A stretch of 64,000 bases of DNA from Micromonospora sp. LH3U1 (GCF_028475105.1 NZ_CP116936.1:6447501-6511500); one strand, 5' to 3'; counted from the first letter of the stretch, positions 35,038 to 44,585 are shown. The notes: generated by a model from the sequence alone, not told the origin. A program made the numbers and translations.

Positions 35038-35541
35038 TCAGTAGTAGTCGTGGACGATCGGCGGAGGTGGCACGTTGCGGTGCTGCGCCACCCGCACCTC
35101 CCACTGGCTGCGTCGGCGTCGCGCCTCGCGGTCTGCCGAACTGCGGTGGTAGGTCTCCGGAGGCCGGGCCAGCCCATAGATGTCCCCCCACCACTCCCCC
35201 TGCTCCGGGTCGAGAATGGTGTCCAGGTGCGAGGGGTAACGGCGAAACGCGCCGTCGTGAACGTCCTCGCGGTCGGCCATCGGTTGGATGACCCGGCCCT
35301 CCTGGTCCACCACGGTCAGATAGAGCCCGGCCGCAGCGAGCAGTCGCTCCAGCACCGCCAAACTCGGTGTCATGTCGCCGGCCTCGACCTTCCCCACGGT
35401 CGATGGTGAAACCTTGGCGAATCGCGCCATCTGACGTTGGCCCAGCCCTTTGATGCGGCGGGCCCGACGCACCAGGCCCGCGATGGGAAAGCGACCGATG
35501 GTGGGGCCGAGGGACGGAGGAGGATCGAGCGCCGAAGCCAT
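35038..35541 (-). CDS. XRE-family HTH regulator
   Basis: 167 residues. The HTH lies at about residues 25-80: LGQRQMARFAKVSPSTVGKV with the recognition helix in SPSTVGKVE and the PSLAVLERLLAAAG end. The last 80 residues (DPEQGEWWGDIYGLARPPET, then REARRRRSQWEVRVAQHRN) have no recognised domain, though this C-terminal type is common among actinobacterial XRE proteins and is often found with toxin-like partners. No toxin gene is adjacent. ATG 35541 is chosen because it leaves a short tail before the HTH; the frame is open to 35601. Confidence 0.78.
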   Translation of the reverse strand: MASALDPPPSLGPTIGRFPIAGLVRRARRIKGLGQRQMARFAKVSPSTVGKVEAGDMTPSLAVLERLLAAAGLYLTVVDQEGRVIQPMADREDVHDGAFRRYPSHLDTILDPEQGEWWGDIYGLARPPETYHRSSADREARRRRSQWEVRVAQHRNVPPPPIVHDYY

Positions 35542-35638
35542 GCGACCACGATCCGCAACCCGAACGCTCGACTCAATCCCTGTGGATAAACCTGTGGACA
35601 ACTAGTGGGAGCCTGGGGCCGAGGGCATACCCACGTCA

Positions 35639-35709
35639 CCTTTGCTCTGCTTCAGCGGAGGCAACACTCAGAGCCCCGAACTGTTGCCTCCGCTGAAGCA
35701 GAGCAAAGG
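35639..35709. repeat. Perfect 28-bp inverted repeat (long hairpin)
   Basis: Arms 35639-35666 and 35682-35709 are perfectly complementary over 28 bp with a 15-base loop; the core is CTCTGCTTCAGCGGAGGCAA. Within a 303-base stretch with no convincing gene, between the end of hemB and the start of the XRE regulator, it is by far the strongest hairpin here. It could terminate the leftward hem operon, attenuate the XRE gene, or be a mobile repeat such as a MITE. No U-run follows in either direction. Confidence 0.9.
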
Positions 35710-35844
35710 GCGAGAAGAGGTACCCCAGGGGAAGCCCAAGGCGCAGTCCAGGGCGCAGCCCAGACGGCACCCCAAGGAAGGAGGGGCGCAGCCCAAGGCG
35801 CGCGGGCGAAGCCGCAGCGCGGGACGGCCGTCAGGCGATGATCG
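35710..35844. other. Low-complexity spacer after the hairpin
   Basis: A run of degenerate copies of GCCCAAGGCGCAG-like units (for example around 35733-35745, 35755-35763 and 35787-35800). A frame reading through it would give a K/Q/P/R-rich peptide, but it has no start signal outside the hairpin arm. I treat it as noncoding and see no other signal in it. Confidence 0.5.
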
Positions 35845-36828
35845 TCAGTAGCGCTGGCGGAGCAGACCGGCGGCCTCGACCGCCCAGTAGGTGAGGATGA
35901 CCTGCGCGCCGGCCCGCTTGATCGAGGTGAGCGTCTCCAGCATCACGCGCTCCCGGTCGATCCAGCCGTTCGCCGCGGCCGCCTCGACCATCGCGTACTC
36001 ACCGGAGACCTGGTAGGCGGCGACCGGGACGTCCACCGCGGCCCGCACCGCCGACACCACGTCGAGGTAGGGCAGCGCCGGCTTGACCATCACCAGGTCG
36101 GCGCCCTCGGCGACGTCGAGCGCCACCTCGCGCAGCGACTCGCGCAGGTTGGCCGGGTCCTGCTGGTAGGTACGCCGGTCGCCCTCCAGCGCCGACTCCA
36201 CCGCGTCGCGGAACGGGCCGTAGAAGGCGGAGGCGTACTTCACGGCGTACGCCAGCACCGCCACGTCCTGGTGTCCGGCGGCGTCGAGCGCCCGGCGTAC
36301 CACGCCGACCTGGCCGTCCATCATCCCGGACGGCCCGACCATGCCGACCCCGGCGGCGGCCTGGGCCACCGCCATCTCGGCGTACGCGGCCAGGGTGGCG
36401 TCGTTGTCGACCTCGCCGTCGGGGCTGAGCAGCCCGCAGTGTCCGTGCGAGGTGAACTCGTCCAGGCACAGATCACTCATGACGACGGTGGCGTCACCCA
36501 CCTCGGTCACCACGTCGCGGATGGCGACGTTCAGGATGCCGTTCGGGTCGAGGCCGCCGGAGCCGGTCGGGTCCCGCTGTTCCGGCACGCCGAAGAGCAT
36601 GATCCCGCCTACACCGGCCTGGACCGCCTCGACCGCCGCCTTGCGGAGCGAGTCCCGGGAGTGCTGGAGCACCCCCGGGAGCGACGCGATGGCCCGGGGC
36701 TCGGTCAGCCCCTCCTTGACGAACATCGGCACGACCAGCTCGGCCGGGTCGACCCGGGTCTCGGACACCAGCCGGCGGATCGCCGGGGTGCGGCGCAGCC
36801 GGCGGGGCCGGATCTCGGGGTACGACAT
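35845..36828 (-). CDS. hemB: Porphobilinogen synthase (ALA dehydratase)
   Basis: 327 residues, standard length. It condenses two 5-aminolevulinate molecules to porphobilinogen in the cytoplasm. The two active-site lysines are in [16 protein letters not shown] (about K195) and [12 protein letters not shown] (about K249, Schiff base). The metal site [12 protein letters not shown] has histidine and cysteine. It is the last gene of the operon rex-hemA-hemC-hemD-hemB and begins 20 bases after the stop of hemD. ATG 36828 is well placed after GGAGG. Confidence 0.96.
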   Translation of the reverse strand: MSYPEIRPRRLRRTPAIRRLVSETRVDPAELVVPMFVKEGLTEPRAIASLPGVLQHSRDSLRKAAVEAVQAGVGGIMLFGVPEQRDPTGSGGLDPNGILNVAIRDVVTEVGDATVVMSDLCLDEFTSHGHCGLLSPDGEVDNDATLAAYAEMAVAQAAAGVGMVGPSGMMDGQVGVVRRALDAAGHQDVAVLAYAVKYASAFYGPFRDAVESALEGDRRTYQQDPANLRESLREVALDVAEGADLVMVKPALPYLDVVSAVRAAVDVPVAAYQVSGEYAMVEAAAANGWIDRERVMLETLTSIKRAGAQVILTYWAVEAAGLLRQRY

Positions 36829-36848
36829 GGGACGGCCTCCTCGAACGA

Positions 36849-38429
36849 CTACCGGAAGCGCAGGGCGGTCGGGCCCTGCACCTTCGAGCCGCGGCGCTGC
36901 TTGGCCGGCATCGCGGCCAGCTTCTCGCGCAGCTCGACGGCGTAGGCGGCGAGCGCCTCCACCAGGTCGGGCACCGAGGCGTGCGGCGGCTGGACGTCGA
37001 CCCGCAGGCCGAACTCCGTCGCGGTCTCCGCCGTCTTGGGCCCAATGACGGCAACAACGGTGCGGGCGTGCGGCTTCCCGGCGATGCCGACCAGGTTGCG
37101 CACGGTGGAGGACGAGGTGAAGAGCACCGCGTCGAACCCGCCCGACTTGATCGCGTCCCGGATCTCGGCGGGCGGCGGCGCGGCGCGCACCGTCCGGTAC
37201 GCGGTCACGTCGTCGACCTCCCAGCCGCGCTCGGTGAGCCCGGCGGCGAGCGTCTCGGTGGCGATGTCAGCGCGCGGAAGCAGAACCCGGCCCACCGGGT
37301 CGAGGATCTCGTCGTGCGGGGAGAACTCGGCCAGCAGCCCCTCGGAGGACTGCTCCCCGGCGGGGATCAGCTCCGGCTGGATGCCGAACGCGCGGACCGC
37401 GTCCGCCGTCGCCTCACCGATACAGGCGATCTTGACGCCACCGAAGTGCCGGGCGTCCAGGCCGTGCTCGGCGAACTTCTCCCAGACCGCGCGGACCGCG
37501 TTCACCGACGTGAAGATCACCCAGGCGTACCGGCCGTCGACCAGGCCCTTGACGGCCCGCTCCATCTGCGCCGGGGTACGCGGCGGCTCGACCGCGATGG
37601 TCGGCACCTCGCACGGGATCGCCCCGTACGCACGCAGCCGAGCGCTCATCGCGCCAGCCTGCTCCTTCGTGCGGGGTACGAGCACCTTCCAGCCGTACAG
37701 CGGGCGGTTTTCCCACCAGCTCAGCTTGTCGCGCTGCCCCACCCCGACACCGACGGTGAGGACCACCCGGCCGGTGAAGCCGAGCGCGGCGGCCACGAAG
37801 CTGTCCACGGTCGACGTGGTCGTGTACTGGGTCTCGCCGGTGCCGTCGCCGGTCACACCGACGCCGGTGGTGCCGTCGACCCCGGCGGCCAGCAGCCCGT
37901 CCCGGACGGCGGCAAGGTCACCGGCGTCCACGGCGAGCGCGAGCGAACCCCGGCCGACGGCCGTGGCCAACGCCTCGAAGTCCAGTGCGCTGACGTCTTC
38001 GACGTCGGCGGCCGTACGCACACCCGGCAGCGGGACGCCCGCGTAGGTGGCCACACCCTCGGCCTGGCCGACGCCGGGCACCACCTCGAAGTGGGCGGCG
38101 GTGCGGGCCACGGCCTGCACCTCCTTGACCACCGAGTCGTGGCCGAACGGGTCGCCGGCGACCAGGTGCACCGCGTTCAACCCGGACCGGGCCGCGGAGA
38201 TCAGCACCTTCGCCACGTCCCCCGGCGCGCCTTCGGCCGGGGTGAACTCGGCATCGTCCCTGGCGTCGGCGCGTACGAAGGCGAGCAACGACTCGGGGAC
38301 TCCCCGGTCGTAGATCACCTGGTCGGCGTCGACCAGGGCGTCGTGTGCCCGACGGGTCAGCAGACCTGGGTCACCGGGGCCAGCCCCGACGAACGCGATA
38401 CGGCCGACGGGCTTACGGGTGCGGGTCAT
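36849..38429 (-). CDS. hemD: Uroporphyrinogen-III synthase fused to a CobA-like domain
   Basis: 526 residues. Residues 1-245 are an SUMT/CobA-like domain ([39 protein letters not shown]). The canonical GGDPFVFGRGGEE loop, which binds SAM, is replaced by [15 protein letters not shown], a change typical of actinobacterial fusions. Residues 250-510 are HemD, which cyclises hydroxymethylbilane to uroporphyrinogen III ([41 protein letters not shown]). The enzyme feeds both haem and cobalamin/sirohaem branches if the SUMT domain is active; the changed loop makes this doubtful. It overlaps hemC by ATGA and precedes hemB. Confidence 0.93.
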   Translation of the reverse strand: MTRTRKPVGRIAFVGAGPGDPGLLTRRAHDALVDADQVIYDRGVPESLLAFVRADARDDAEFTPAEGAPGDVAKVLISAARSGLNAVHLVAGDPFGHDSVVKEVQAVARTAAHFEVVPGVGQAEGVATYAGVPLPGVRTAADVEDVSALDFEALATAVGRGSLALAVDAGDLAAVRDGLLAAGVDGTTGVGVTGDGTGETQYTTTSTVDSFVAAALGFTGRVVLTVGVGVGQRDKLSWWENRPLYGWKVLVPRTKEQAGAMSARLRAYGAIPCEVPTIAVEPPRTPAQMERAVKGLVDGRYAWVIFTSVNAVRAVWEKFAEHGLDARHFGGVKIACIGEATADAVRAFGIQPELIPAGEQSSEGLLAEFSPHDEILDPVGRVLLPRADIATETLAAGLTERGWEVDDVTAYRTVRAAPPPAEIRDAIKSGGFDAVLFTSSSTVRNLVGIAGKPHARTVVAVIGPKTAETATEFGLRVDVQPPHASVPDLVEALAAYAVELREKLAAMPAKQRRGSKVQGPTALRFR

Positions 38430-39394
38430 TCTGTGCTCCCAAATTGCTGGGTCCCCGGGCCGGTGTGTCCTTCGTGGCCGAGGATCGAGTCGGCGCCGAG
38501 GTCGAGGAGTTCGGCGGCGAGTGCCTTACCGATCTCCGCCGCGTCGGCGGGCGTTCCGGTGCGGGACAGCCGGAGATCACGAGTGCCGTCCGGGCTGATC
38601 ACCGCCCCGCGCAGGTAGATCTCATCGCCGTCGTCGCCTTCGGCGAGTTCGGCGTAGGCGGCGACGGGTGCGCTGCACCCGGCCTCCAGGGTTGCCAGAA
38701 ACGCGCGTTCCGCGGTGACCGCAGCACGCGACGGTGCGTGGTCGAGCACCGCGAGCAGCTCGACCAGGCCCTGGTCGTCGATCCGGCACTCCACGGCCAG
38801 CGCACCCTGGGCGGGGGCGGGCAGCATCAGCATCGGATCCAGCGTCTCGGTGATCACGTCGACCCGACCGAGTCGGGCCAGCCCGGCACGGGCCAGGACG
38901 ACGGCGTCGAGGTCGGCCTCGGGGCCGAGCACCCGCGCCAGGCGGGTGTCCACGTTGCCGCGGATCGGGGCGACCTCCAGTTGCAGCCCGAGGGCGTGCA
39001 GCTGGGCGATACGACGCAGCGCGCCGGTGCCGACGGTGGCCCCGGGCGGCAGCTCGGCGAGCGTCCGCCCGCCCTGGGCGATCAGCGCGTCGCGCGGGTC
39101 CTGTCGGGCCGGCACGGCCGCGATGTGCAGCCCGGCGGCGCCGGCCGTGGGCAGATCCTTGTAGGAGTGCACCGCGAAGTCGATCGTCCTGGCGGTCAGC
39201 GCGTCGCGCAGCGCGGAGACGAACACCCCGACGCCGAGCCGATGCACCGGCGCGTTGGAGCGGTCGCCCGCAGTGACCACCTCGACCAGCTCGACCGGGC
39301 GGCCAGTGGCGGCGGTCACCGCCTCGGCGACCTGGCCGGACTGGGCCATCGCCAGGGCGCTGCCCCGGGTGCCGAGGCGTAGGGGGGCGGTCAT
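38426..39394 (-). CDS. hemC: Hydroxymethylbilane synthase
   Basis: 322 residues. It polymerises four porphobilinogens to hydroxymethylbilane. Visible features are the N-terminal LRLGTRGSALAMAQSGQV, the substrate-binding RGNVDTRL, IDFAVHSYKDLPT, and the dipyrromethane-cofactor cysteine in LEAGCSAPVAAY (about C240). The start overlaps the hemA stop (ATGA at 39391-39394) and its own stop overlaps the hemD start, so the genes are translationally coupled. Confidence 0.96.
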   Translation of the reverse strand: MTAPLRLGTRGSALAMAQSGQVAEAVTAATGRPVELVEVVTAGDRSNAPVHRLGVGVFVSALRDALTARTIDFAVHSYKDLPTAGAAGLHIAAVPARQDPRDALIAQGGRTLAELPPGATVGTGALRRIAQLHALGLQLEVAPIRGNVDTRLARVLGPEADLDAVVLARAGLARLGRVDVITETLDPMLMLPAPAQGALAVECRIDDQGLVELLAVLDHAPSRAAVTAERAFLATLEAGCSAPVAAYAELAEGDDGDEIYLRGAVISPDGTRDLRLSRTGTPADAAEIGKALAAELLDLGADSILGHEGHTGPGTQQFGSTE

Positions 39395-40788
39395 CGCGCA
39401 CCTCCGGTGGGCGGGGTCGGCTCGGCGACGTCGGCTCCGGACACCGGATCGGTGTCGGGGAACGCCAGGCCGAGGTCGGGGGTCAACACGTCCGGGACGG
39501 TGTCCACCGGCGAGGTCTGCGGCACCTCGAGGTCGAACAGCTCGCGCAGCAGGGCTGCGTACTGGTCGCCGCCGGGCTCCGCGGCCAACTGGCGGACCTT
39601 GACGGTGGGCTGGTGCAGCAGCCGCTGCACGACCCGGTGCACCGTGCGGGCCACCTCGGCCCGCAGGTCGTCGCCGAGGTCGGGGCGACGCTGGGCCAGC
39701 CGGCGCAGCTCGGCGGTGACCACGTCGTCGGCCCGGCCGCGCAGCGCGGCCACGGTGGGTGCCACGTCGGCACCCCGCAACCAGGTGAGGAAGCTCTCCA
39801 CCTCGGCCAGCACGATCCGCTCGACGGCCGCGGCGTCCGCAGCCGCCGGACCGTCGGCGAGCACCGCCGCCATCCGGTCGATGTCGATCACCTCGACGCC
39901 GGGCAGCGTCGCGACGCCCTCCTCGACGTCGCGCGGGACGGCCAGGTCGAGCAGGACCAGCGGGCCCCTGGCCGGGTCCCGTTCGGTCAGCGCCGCGCTG
40001 ACCACCGCGCGGGTGAGGACCGGTTCAGTGGACGCGGTGGCGGCCACTACGATGTCCACTGTGGAGAGGGTGTCGGTCAGCTGGGTCATCGGCGCGGCAC
40101 TCGCCCCGTACGACTCGGCGAGCCGGACGGCACGTTCGGCACCCCGGTTGCTGACGGTGAGCGGCCCAGCGCCCAGCCGGGACAGCGTGGCCACCCCGAG
40201 CGAGCCCATCGCGCCAGCACCGACCACCAGGGCCGGGCGGGCGGCGAGGTCGCCGTCGAGGTGCCCGGCGGCCAGCTCCAGTGCGGCGGTGACGACGCTC
40301 TGGCCGGCCCGGTCGATGCCGGTCTCGGCGTGAGCCCGCTTGCCGACCCGCAACGCCTGCTGCATCAGCTCGTGCAGCAGGCGACCGGCCGAGTCGGCGC
40401 CGGTGGCCCAGTGGTACGCGTCACGCAACTGGCCGAGGATCTGCGCCTCGCCGACCACCATCGAGTCCAGACCGGTGGCGACCCGGAAGACGTGGTCCAC
40501 GGCGGCGTTGTCGTAGTGCACGTACAGGTGGCTGGCGAGCGCCGCAGGTGGGCTGCCGGCCTGCTCGGCCAGGACGGCGCAGACGTCGCCGAGCCCGCCG
40601 TGGAAACCGGACACGGCGGCGTAGACCTCCACCCGGTTGCAGGTGGAGACGATCACCGCCTCGGCCACGTACGGCTGGGCGACCAGGCGGTCCAGGGTGC
40701 GGGTCAGGTCGGCGGGAGGCACAGCCAGTTGTTCCAGCGTGGCGACCGGGGCGGTCCGGTAGGACGCGCCGACAACGAGCAGTTTCAC
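39391..40788 (-). CDS. hemA: Glutamyl-tRNA reductase
   Basis: 465 residues. It reduces glutamyl-tRNA to glutamate-1-semialdehyde, the committed step of C5-pathway tetrapyrrole synthesis. The catalytic cysteine is in VSTCNRVEVYA (about C50), the NADPH region is LVVGAGAMGSLGVA, and GLDSMVVGEAQILGQLR is intact. The GTG start at 40788 overlaps the rex stop (GTGA at 40785-40788). The C-terminal 40 residues after the dimerisation domain are acidic and unconserved. Confidence 0.95.
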   Translation of the reverse strand: MKLLVVGASYRTAPVATLEQLAVPPADLTRTLDRLVAQPYVAEAVIVSTCNRVEVYAAVSGFHGGLGDVCAVLAEQAGSPPAALASHLYVHYDNAAVDHVFRVATGLDSMVVGEAQILGQLRDAYHWATGADSAGRLLHELMQQALRVGKRAHAETGIDRAGQSVVTAALELAAGHLDGDLAARPALVVGAGAMGSLGVATLSRLGAGPLTVSNRGAERAVRLAESYGASAAPMTQLTDTLSTVDIVVAATASTEPVLTRAVVSAALTERDPARGPLVLLDLAVPRDVEEGVATLPGVEVIDIDRMAAVLADGPAAADAAAVERIVLAEVESFLTWLRGADVAPTVAALRGRADDVVTAELRRLAQRRPDLGDDLRAEVARTVHRVVQRLLHQPTVKVRQLAAEPGGDQYAALLRELFDLEVPQTSPVDTVPDVLTPDLGLAFPDTDPVSGADVAEPTPPTGGAR

Positions 40789-41555
40789 GTGCCGATCGCC
40801 TCCTGGGTGTCGGTGGCCGCGAACCCGCCCGGCAGAGCGGTGAGTGCGGACCCGCCGGTGGCGGGCAGCGCGGTCAGCGACGCCTTGCGGTGCTCGTGGA
40901 AGGACAGAATCTGCAGCTCGATGGCGAGGTCGACCTTGCGCACGTCGACCCCCTCCGGAACCGAGAGTACGCACGGCGCGAAGTTGAGGATGCTCGTCAC
41001 GCCGACGGCGACCAGTTGGTCGGCGACCTGCTGGGCGGCGGCGGCCGGGGTGGCGATCACGCCGATCGCGAGGGATTCCTCCGCCGCGACCGTCGGCAGA
41101 TCGTCGACATGCCGGACTACCAGGCCGTTGATCTCCTCGCCGACCCGGGAGGGATCGGCGTCGAGCAGTGCGGCGATCCGGAAGCCCCGACTCGCGAAGC
41201 CGTCGTAGCCGGCCAGAGCGTGACCGAGATTACCCACGCCGACCAGGGCGACCGCCCGGCGTTGAGTGAGCCCGAGCACATACTCGATCTGCTCGATCAG
41301 CAGCCCGACGTCGTAGCCGACGCCCCTGGTGCCGTACGAGCCGAGGTGGGAGAGGTCCTTGCGGAGCTTGGCGGAGTTGACGCCAGCGGAGGCGGAGAGA
41401 CCTTCACTGGACACCGTCTCGTGCCCGGCGTCGGCGAGGTTGTGGAGCGCGCGCAGGTACTCCGGAAGCCGAGCGACGGTCGCCTCGGGAAGATCCGGGA
41501 GCGTCGGTACGGCACCGGCGCGGCCGGGCGCGCCTGGGTGACGGTGCTGACTCAT
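40785..41555 (-). CDS. rex: Redox-sensing repressor Rex
   Basis: 256 residues. A winged-helix domain (VSSEGLSASAGVNSAKLRKD, HLGSYGTRGVGYDV) is followed by a Rossmann fold (VALVGVGNLGHALAGYDGF) that senses the NADH/NAD+ ratio, and a domain-swapped C-terminal helix (EHRKASLTALP). Low NADH favours DNA binding, so the operon is derepressed when NADH rises. It heads the hemACDB operon; in Streptomyces coelicolor rex is also transcribed with hemACD. A Rex-type operator lies upstream. ATG 41555 has GGAG nearby. The C-terminal tail is 30 residues longer than the minimal family. Confidence 0.95.
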   Translation of the reverse strand: MSQHRHPGAPGRAGAVPTLPDLPEATVARLPEYLRALHNLADAGHETVSSEGLSASAGVNSAKLRKDLSHLGSYGTRGVGYDVGLLIEQIEYVLGLTQRRAVALVGVGNLGHALAGYDGFASRGFRIAALLDADPSRVGEEINGLVVRHVDDLPTVAAEESLAIGVIATPAAAAQQVADQLVAVGVTSILNFAPCVLSVPEGVDVRKVDLAIELQILSFHEHRKASLTALPATGGSALTALPGGFAATDTQEAIGT

Positions 41556-41674
41556 GAGACTCCGTGCGGTGCGATCCTCGGCCAACTCCGCTGGTGGGCC
41601 GCTTATGGACTCCCGCTGGCGACCGAGGTTGCCGGCTGTGCTAGCAGGGCGCGTCGGAGTCACAGAGTAGGCGC

Positions 41675-41692
41675 TTGTGAAGACGTGCACAA
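41675..41692. promoter_or_regulatory. Predicted Rex operator (ROP)
   Basis: TTGTGAAGACGTGCACAA is an 18-bp near-palindrome that matches the Rex consensus TTGTGAAC-N2-GTTCACAA at most positions. It lies about 120 bases upstream of the rex start, within the 370-base region shared with the rightward sensor kinase. Autoregulation of rex-hem is expected. The remainder of 41556-41925 shows no gene. Confidence 0.85.
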
Positions 41693-41925
41693 ATCGCGAT
41701 CTTGTCGCTGCGTCACGCGACCTCACCAGCACCTCCATTCCACAAGATCGATCCAGCGGGTCTCCGCCCCCACCGCCTGGGCGATTATTACTCAATCCCG
41801 ACTTCTCTGACCAATCCCGCGCCGAGCCTCACAAGGCCGTCTCGGAAGGGGTAGGGACAGCACTACGGGGGAGAGGCAGGGCTTCGGGATGGGGACGGGA
41901 AGCACGGATGCCTAGCCTTTGAGAC

Positions 41926-43230
41926 ATGACCGCCGTTGCCGCCACCAGCGACCACCCAATGCTGGCACCGAGCATCCCCCGCCAGCTCTTCGTCGACTCC
42001 GGGTACGTGCTGCTCGGCCTGCCCCTGGCGGTGGCCAGCTTCGTCGTCCTCGTCGTCGGCCTCTCGGTCGGCATCGGCCTGGTGGTCACGGTGATCGGTC
42101 TGCCGATCCTCAGCGGCGTCCTGTACGCGGCCCGTGGGCTGGCCGACATCGAGCGGCTGCGGCTGCCCGCGGTGCTCCGGCAACCCCGGATCCGGCCGCA
42201 CTACCGGCTGCCCGAGGCGGGAGCGAACGCCTGGCGGCGGATCTTCGTGCCGATGCGGGACGCCCAGTCCTGGCTCGATCTGGCGCACGGCATCCTGCGG
42301 CTGATCGCGGCGGTGGGCACCTTCGTGGTTGCCGTGGCCTGGTGGGCCGCCGCGATCACCGGCTCGCTCTACTGGGCCTACGACTGGGCCCTGCCCCGAG
42401 CCGAGGGCGAGGGTGACAGCGACCTTGCCCAGTTGCTCGGCCTGGGCGACTCGACCACCGCCCGGATCGGTCTGTACACCGCGGTCGGGGTGTTCTTCCT
42501 GATCACACTGCCGATCGTGGTCCGGGGTTGCGCGCTGCTCCAGGCCAGCTTCGCCAAGGCCATGCTGACCGGGGTGGCCGAGATGCGCGACCGGATCACC
42601 GTGCTGGAGGAGCAGAAGCGGGCCGCCGTGTCCGCCGAGGCGTCCGCGCTGCGCCGCCTGGAACGCGACATCCACGACGGCCCCCAGCAGCGCCTGGTCC
42701 GCCTGGCGATGGACCTCAGCCGGGCCCGGATGCAGCTCGCCTCCGACCCGGAGGCAGCCGGCCGGACCATCGACGAGGCGGTCACCCAGACCCGGGACAC
42801 GCTGGCCGAGCTGCGGGCACTGTCCCGGGGCATCGCCCCGCCGATCCTGGTCGACCGGGGCCTGCCCAGCGCCCTGGCCGCGATCGCCGGCCGAGGGCTG
42901 ATCCCGATCGAACTTCAGGTCGACCCGCAGCTCGGCACCCCGGCCGGGCGGCTCGACCCGGCGGTGGAGAACACCGCGTACTTCGTGGTGTCCGAGGCGC
43001 TGACGAACGTCGCCAAGCACAGCCGGGCCACCGAGGCCGTGGTGGCCGTAGCCCGGCAGGGCGCCGAGCTCCAGGTGCGGGTGGGCGACGACGGGCAGGG
43101 CGGCGCGCACCTCGCCAAGGGGCACGGGCTGGCCGGCATCGCCGACCGGGTCCGGGCCGCCGGCGGTGAACTGCTGGTGGTCAGCCCGGTCGGCGGCCCC
43201 ACCGAGATCCGCGCGGAACTTCCGCTGTGA
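41926..43230 (+). CDS. Sensor histidine kinase, NarL/DesK-like (HisKA_3)
   Basis: 434 residues. The N-terminal sensor region has two paired membrane spans at about residues 25-75 and further spans near 120-145 and 180-205. It is followed by a HisKA_3 dimerisation domain with phospho-histidine H250 in ERDIHDGPQQRLV, and an HATPase_c domain (VVSEALTNVAKHSRATEAVV, GDDGQGGAH, GHGLAGIADRVRAAGG). The extracellular part is too short to name a ligand. It is followed 58 bases later by its response regulator. The promoter region is shared with the leftward rex operon. Confidence 0.93.
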   Translation: MTAVAATSDHPMLAPSIPRQLFVDSGYVLLGLPLAVASFVVLVVGLSVGIGLVVTVIGLPILSGVLYAARGLADIERLRLPAVLRQPRIRPHYRLPEAGANAWRRIFVPMRDAQSWLDLAHGILRLIAAVGTFVVAVAWWAAAITGSLYWAYDWALPRAEGEGDSDLAQLLGLGDSTTARIGLYTAVGVFFLITLPIVVRGCALLQASFAKAMLTGVAEMRDRITVLEEQKRAAVSAEASALRRLERDIHDGPQQRLVRLAMDLSRARMQLASDPEAAGRTIDEAVTQTRDTLAELRALSRGIAPPILVDRGLPSALAAIAGRGLIPIELQVDPQLGTPAGRLDPAVENTAYFVVSEALTNVAKHSRATEAVVAVARQGAELQVRVGDDGQGGAHLAKGHGLAGIADRVRAAGGELLVVSPVGGPTEIRAELPL

Positions 43231-43288
43231 GCAGTCGGGCACCGCGCCGAGCCCCCGCGACGGGCCGAACGTGGTAGACAACACGACC

Positions 43289-43942
43289 ATGCGCATCGTG
43301 ATCGCCGACGACGCCGTCCTGCTCCGGGAGGGGCTGGTCCGGCTACTGACCGAAAGCGGGCACCAGGTGGTGGCCGCCGTCGGGGACGGCGACGCGCTGG
43401 TCGAGGCGGTGGTGAAGCACCGGCCGGACGTGTCGATCGTCGACGTCCGGATGCCGCCGTCACACACCGACGAAGGGCTGCGGGCGGCGGTGGAGGCGCG
43501 ACGGCTGGTGCCGCGTACCCCGATCCTGGTGCTCTCCCAGTACGTCGAGGTCTCGTACGCCGATGATCTGCTCGCCACCACCGGCGGTGCCGGCGGCGGA
43601 ATCGGCTACCTGCTCAAGGACCGGGTGGCCGCGATCGACGAGTTCCTGGACGCGCTGCGCAGGGTGGCCGCCGGCGGCACCGTGCTCGACCCGGAGGTGG
43701 TCGGCCAGCTCTTCGCCCGACGTCGCCGGGACGACCCGCTGAGCGAGCTGACCCCCCGCGAGCGTGAGGTGCTCTCCCTGATGGCCGAGGGGCGCTCGAA
43801 CACCGCCATCGCCCGCGCCCTCGTGGTCAGCGACGGCGCGGTGGAGAAGCACGTGCGCAACATCTTCACCAAGCTCACCCTGCCGCCCGACACCGAGCAG
43901 CACCGGCGGGTGCTGGCCGTCCTCACCTATCTGCGGAACTGA
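43289..43942 (+). CDS. LuxR/NarL-family response regulator
   Basis: 217 residues. The receiver domain has IADDAVLLREG and the phospho-acceptor aspartate D52 in SIVDVRMPPS, with the conserved lysine in GYLLKDRV. The C-terminal LuxR HTH is LTPREREVLSLMAEGRSNTA with SDGAVEKHVRNIFTKL. It is the cognate partner of the upstream kinase. The promoters it controls cannot be told from sequence. Its 3' end overlaps the convergent HAD gene by 20 bases. Confidence 0.93.
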   Translation: MRIVIADDAVLLREGLVRLLTESGHQVVAAVGDGDALVEAVVKHRPDVSIVDVRMPPSHTDEGLRAAVEARRLVPRTPILVLSQYVEVSYADDLLATTGGAGGGIGYLLKDRVAAIDEFLDALRRVAAGGTVLDPEVVGQLFARRRRDDPLSELTPREREVLSLMAEGRSNTAIARALVVSDGAVEKHVRNIFTKLTLPPDTEQHRRVLAVLTYLRN

Positions 43943-44585
43943 CCTCCCGGGCCAGGGTGACCGCCTCGGTGAGGGTGTCGGCCACCGGGTGACCGGAGGC
44001 GCGCAGCCGGGGCGGGTCGGTGAACCCGCCGGTGTAGAGCACCGCACGGCCGCCCACCGCGAGCGCCGCATCCGCGTCGTCGATGGAGTCGCCGATCAGC
44101 ACCACCGAGGTGCCGTCCACGCCCAGCTCGGCCAGGTGCAGCTGAAGTGACTCGGCCTTACGGCCGCCGCCGACCGTGGCCCGCAGGCCGTCGACCCGGG
44201 TGAAGTGGCTGGTCAGCCCGTACGTGTGCACGGTCGGCACCAGCTCTTCGTGGAACCACATGGAGAGCAGACTCTGACTGCCCGGCCAGGCGGCCATCGC
44301 GGTGCGCGCGTCGGCAGCCAGCTCACAGGTGGTCAACCCGGTGCGGTACGCGTCGTGGAAGATCCGGTCCAGTCGGCCGAACTCGTCGTCGTCCACGGCC
44401 TGCCCGAGCACCTCGGCGTAGTACTCGGCGATCGGCCTGCGGAACCGCACCCGGTGCTCGTCGGGGGTCACCGTCGGCCCGCCCAGGCTCTCGAAGACGA
44501 CGTTGGTGGCGGAAACCACCAGGCTGAGGTCGTTGAGCAGGGTGCCGTTCCAGTCCCACACGAGGTGAGGGTGCGCAGGGGTCAT
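43923..44585 (-). CDS. HAD-superfamily hydrolase (phosphoglycolate phosphatase-like)
   Basis: 220 residues. Motif I is VWDWNGTL, a DxNGT variant with nucleophile D11 and D/N13; the usual second aspartate is asparagine, a known variant in phosphoglycolate-phosphatase-like actinobacterial proteins. The cap domain follows, with motif III lysine in GGGRKAESL and motif IV VVLIGDSIDDADAA. It hydrolyses a small phosphate ester; the substrate is unknown. It is the last gene of a leftward set that starts with the acyl-CoA-synthetase-like gene, with 20 bases between it and the glutaredoxin-like gene. Confidence 0.85.
   Translation of the reverse strand: MTPAHPHLVWDWNGTLLNDLSLVVSATNVVFESLGGPTVTPDEHRVRFRRPIAEYYAEVLGQAVDDDEFGRLDRIFHDAYRTGLTTCELAADARTAMAAWPGSQSLLSMWFHEELVPTVHTYGLTSHFTRVDGLRATVGGGRKAESLQLHLAELGVDGTSVVLIGDSIDDADAALAVGGRAVLYTGGFTDPPRLRASGHPVADTLTEAVTLAREVSSADR

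Noticed and set aside
35642-35851. A K/Q/P-rich 69-codon frame starting inside the long hairpin
   Set aside because: The start lies in the hairpin arm and the body is degenerate repeats; no ribosome binding site or similarity to known proteins.
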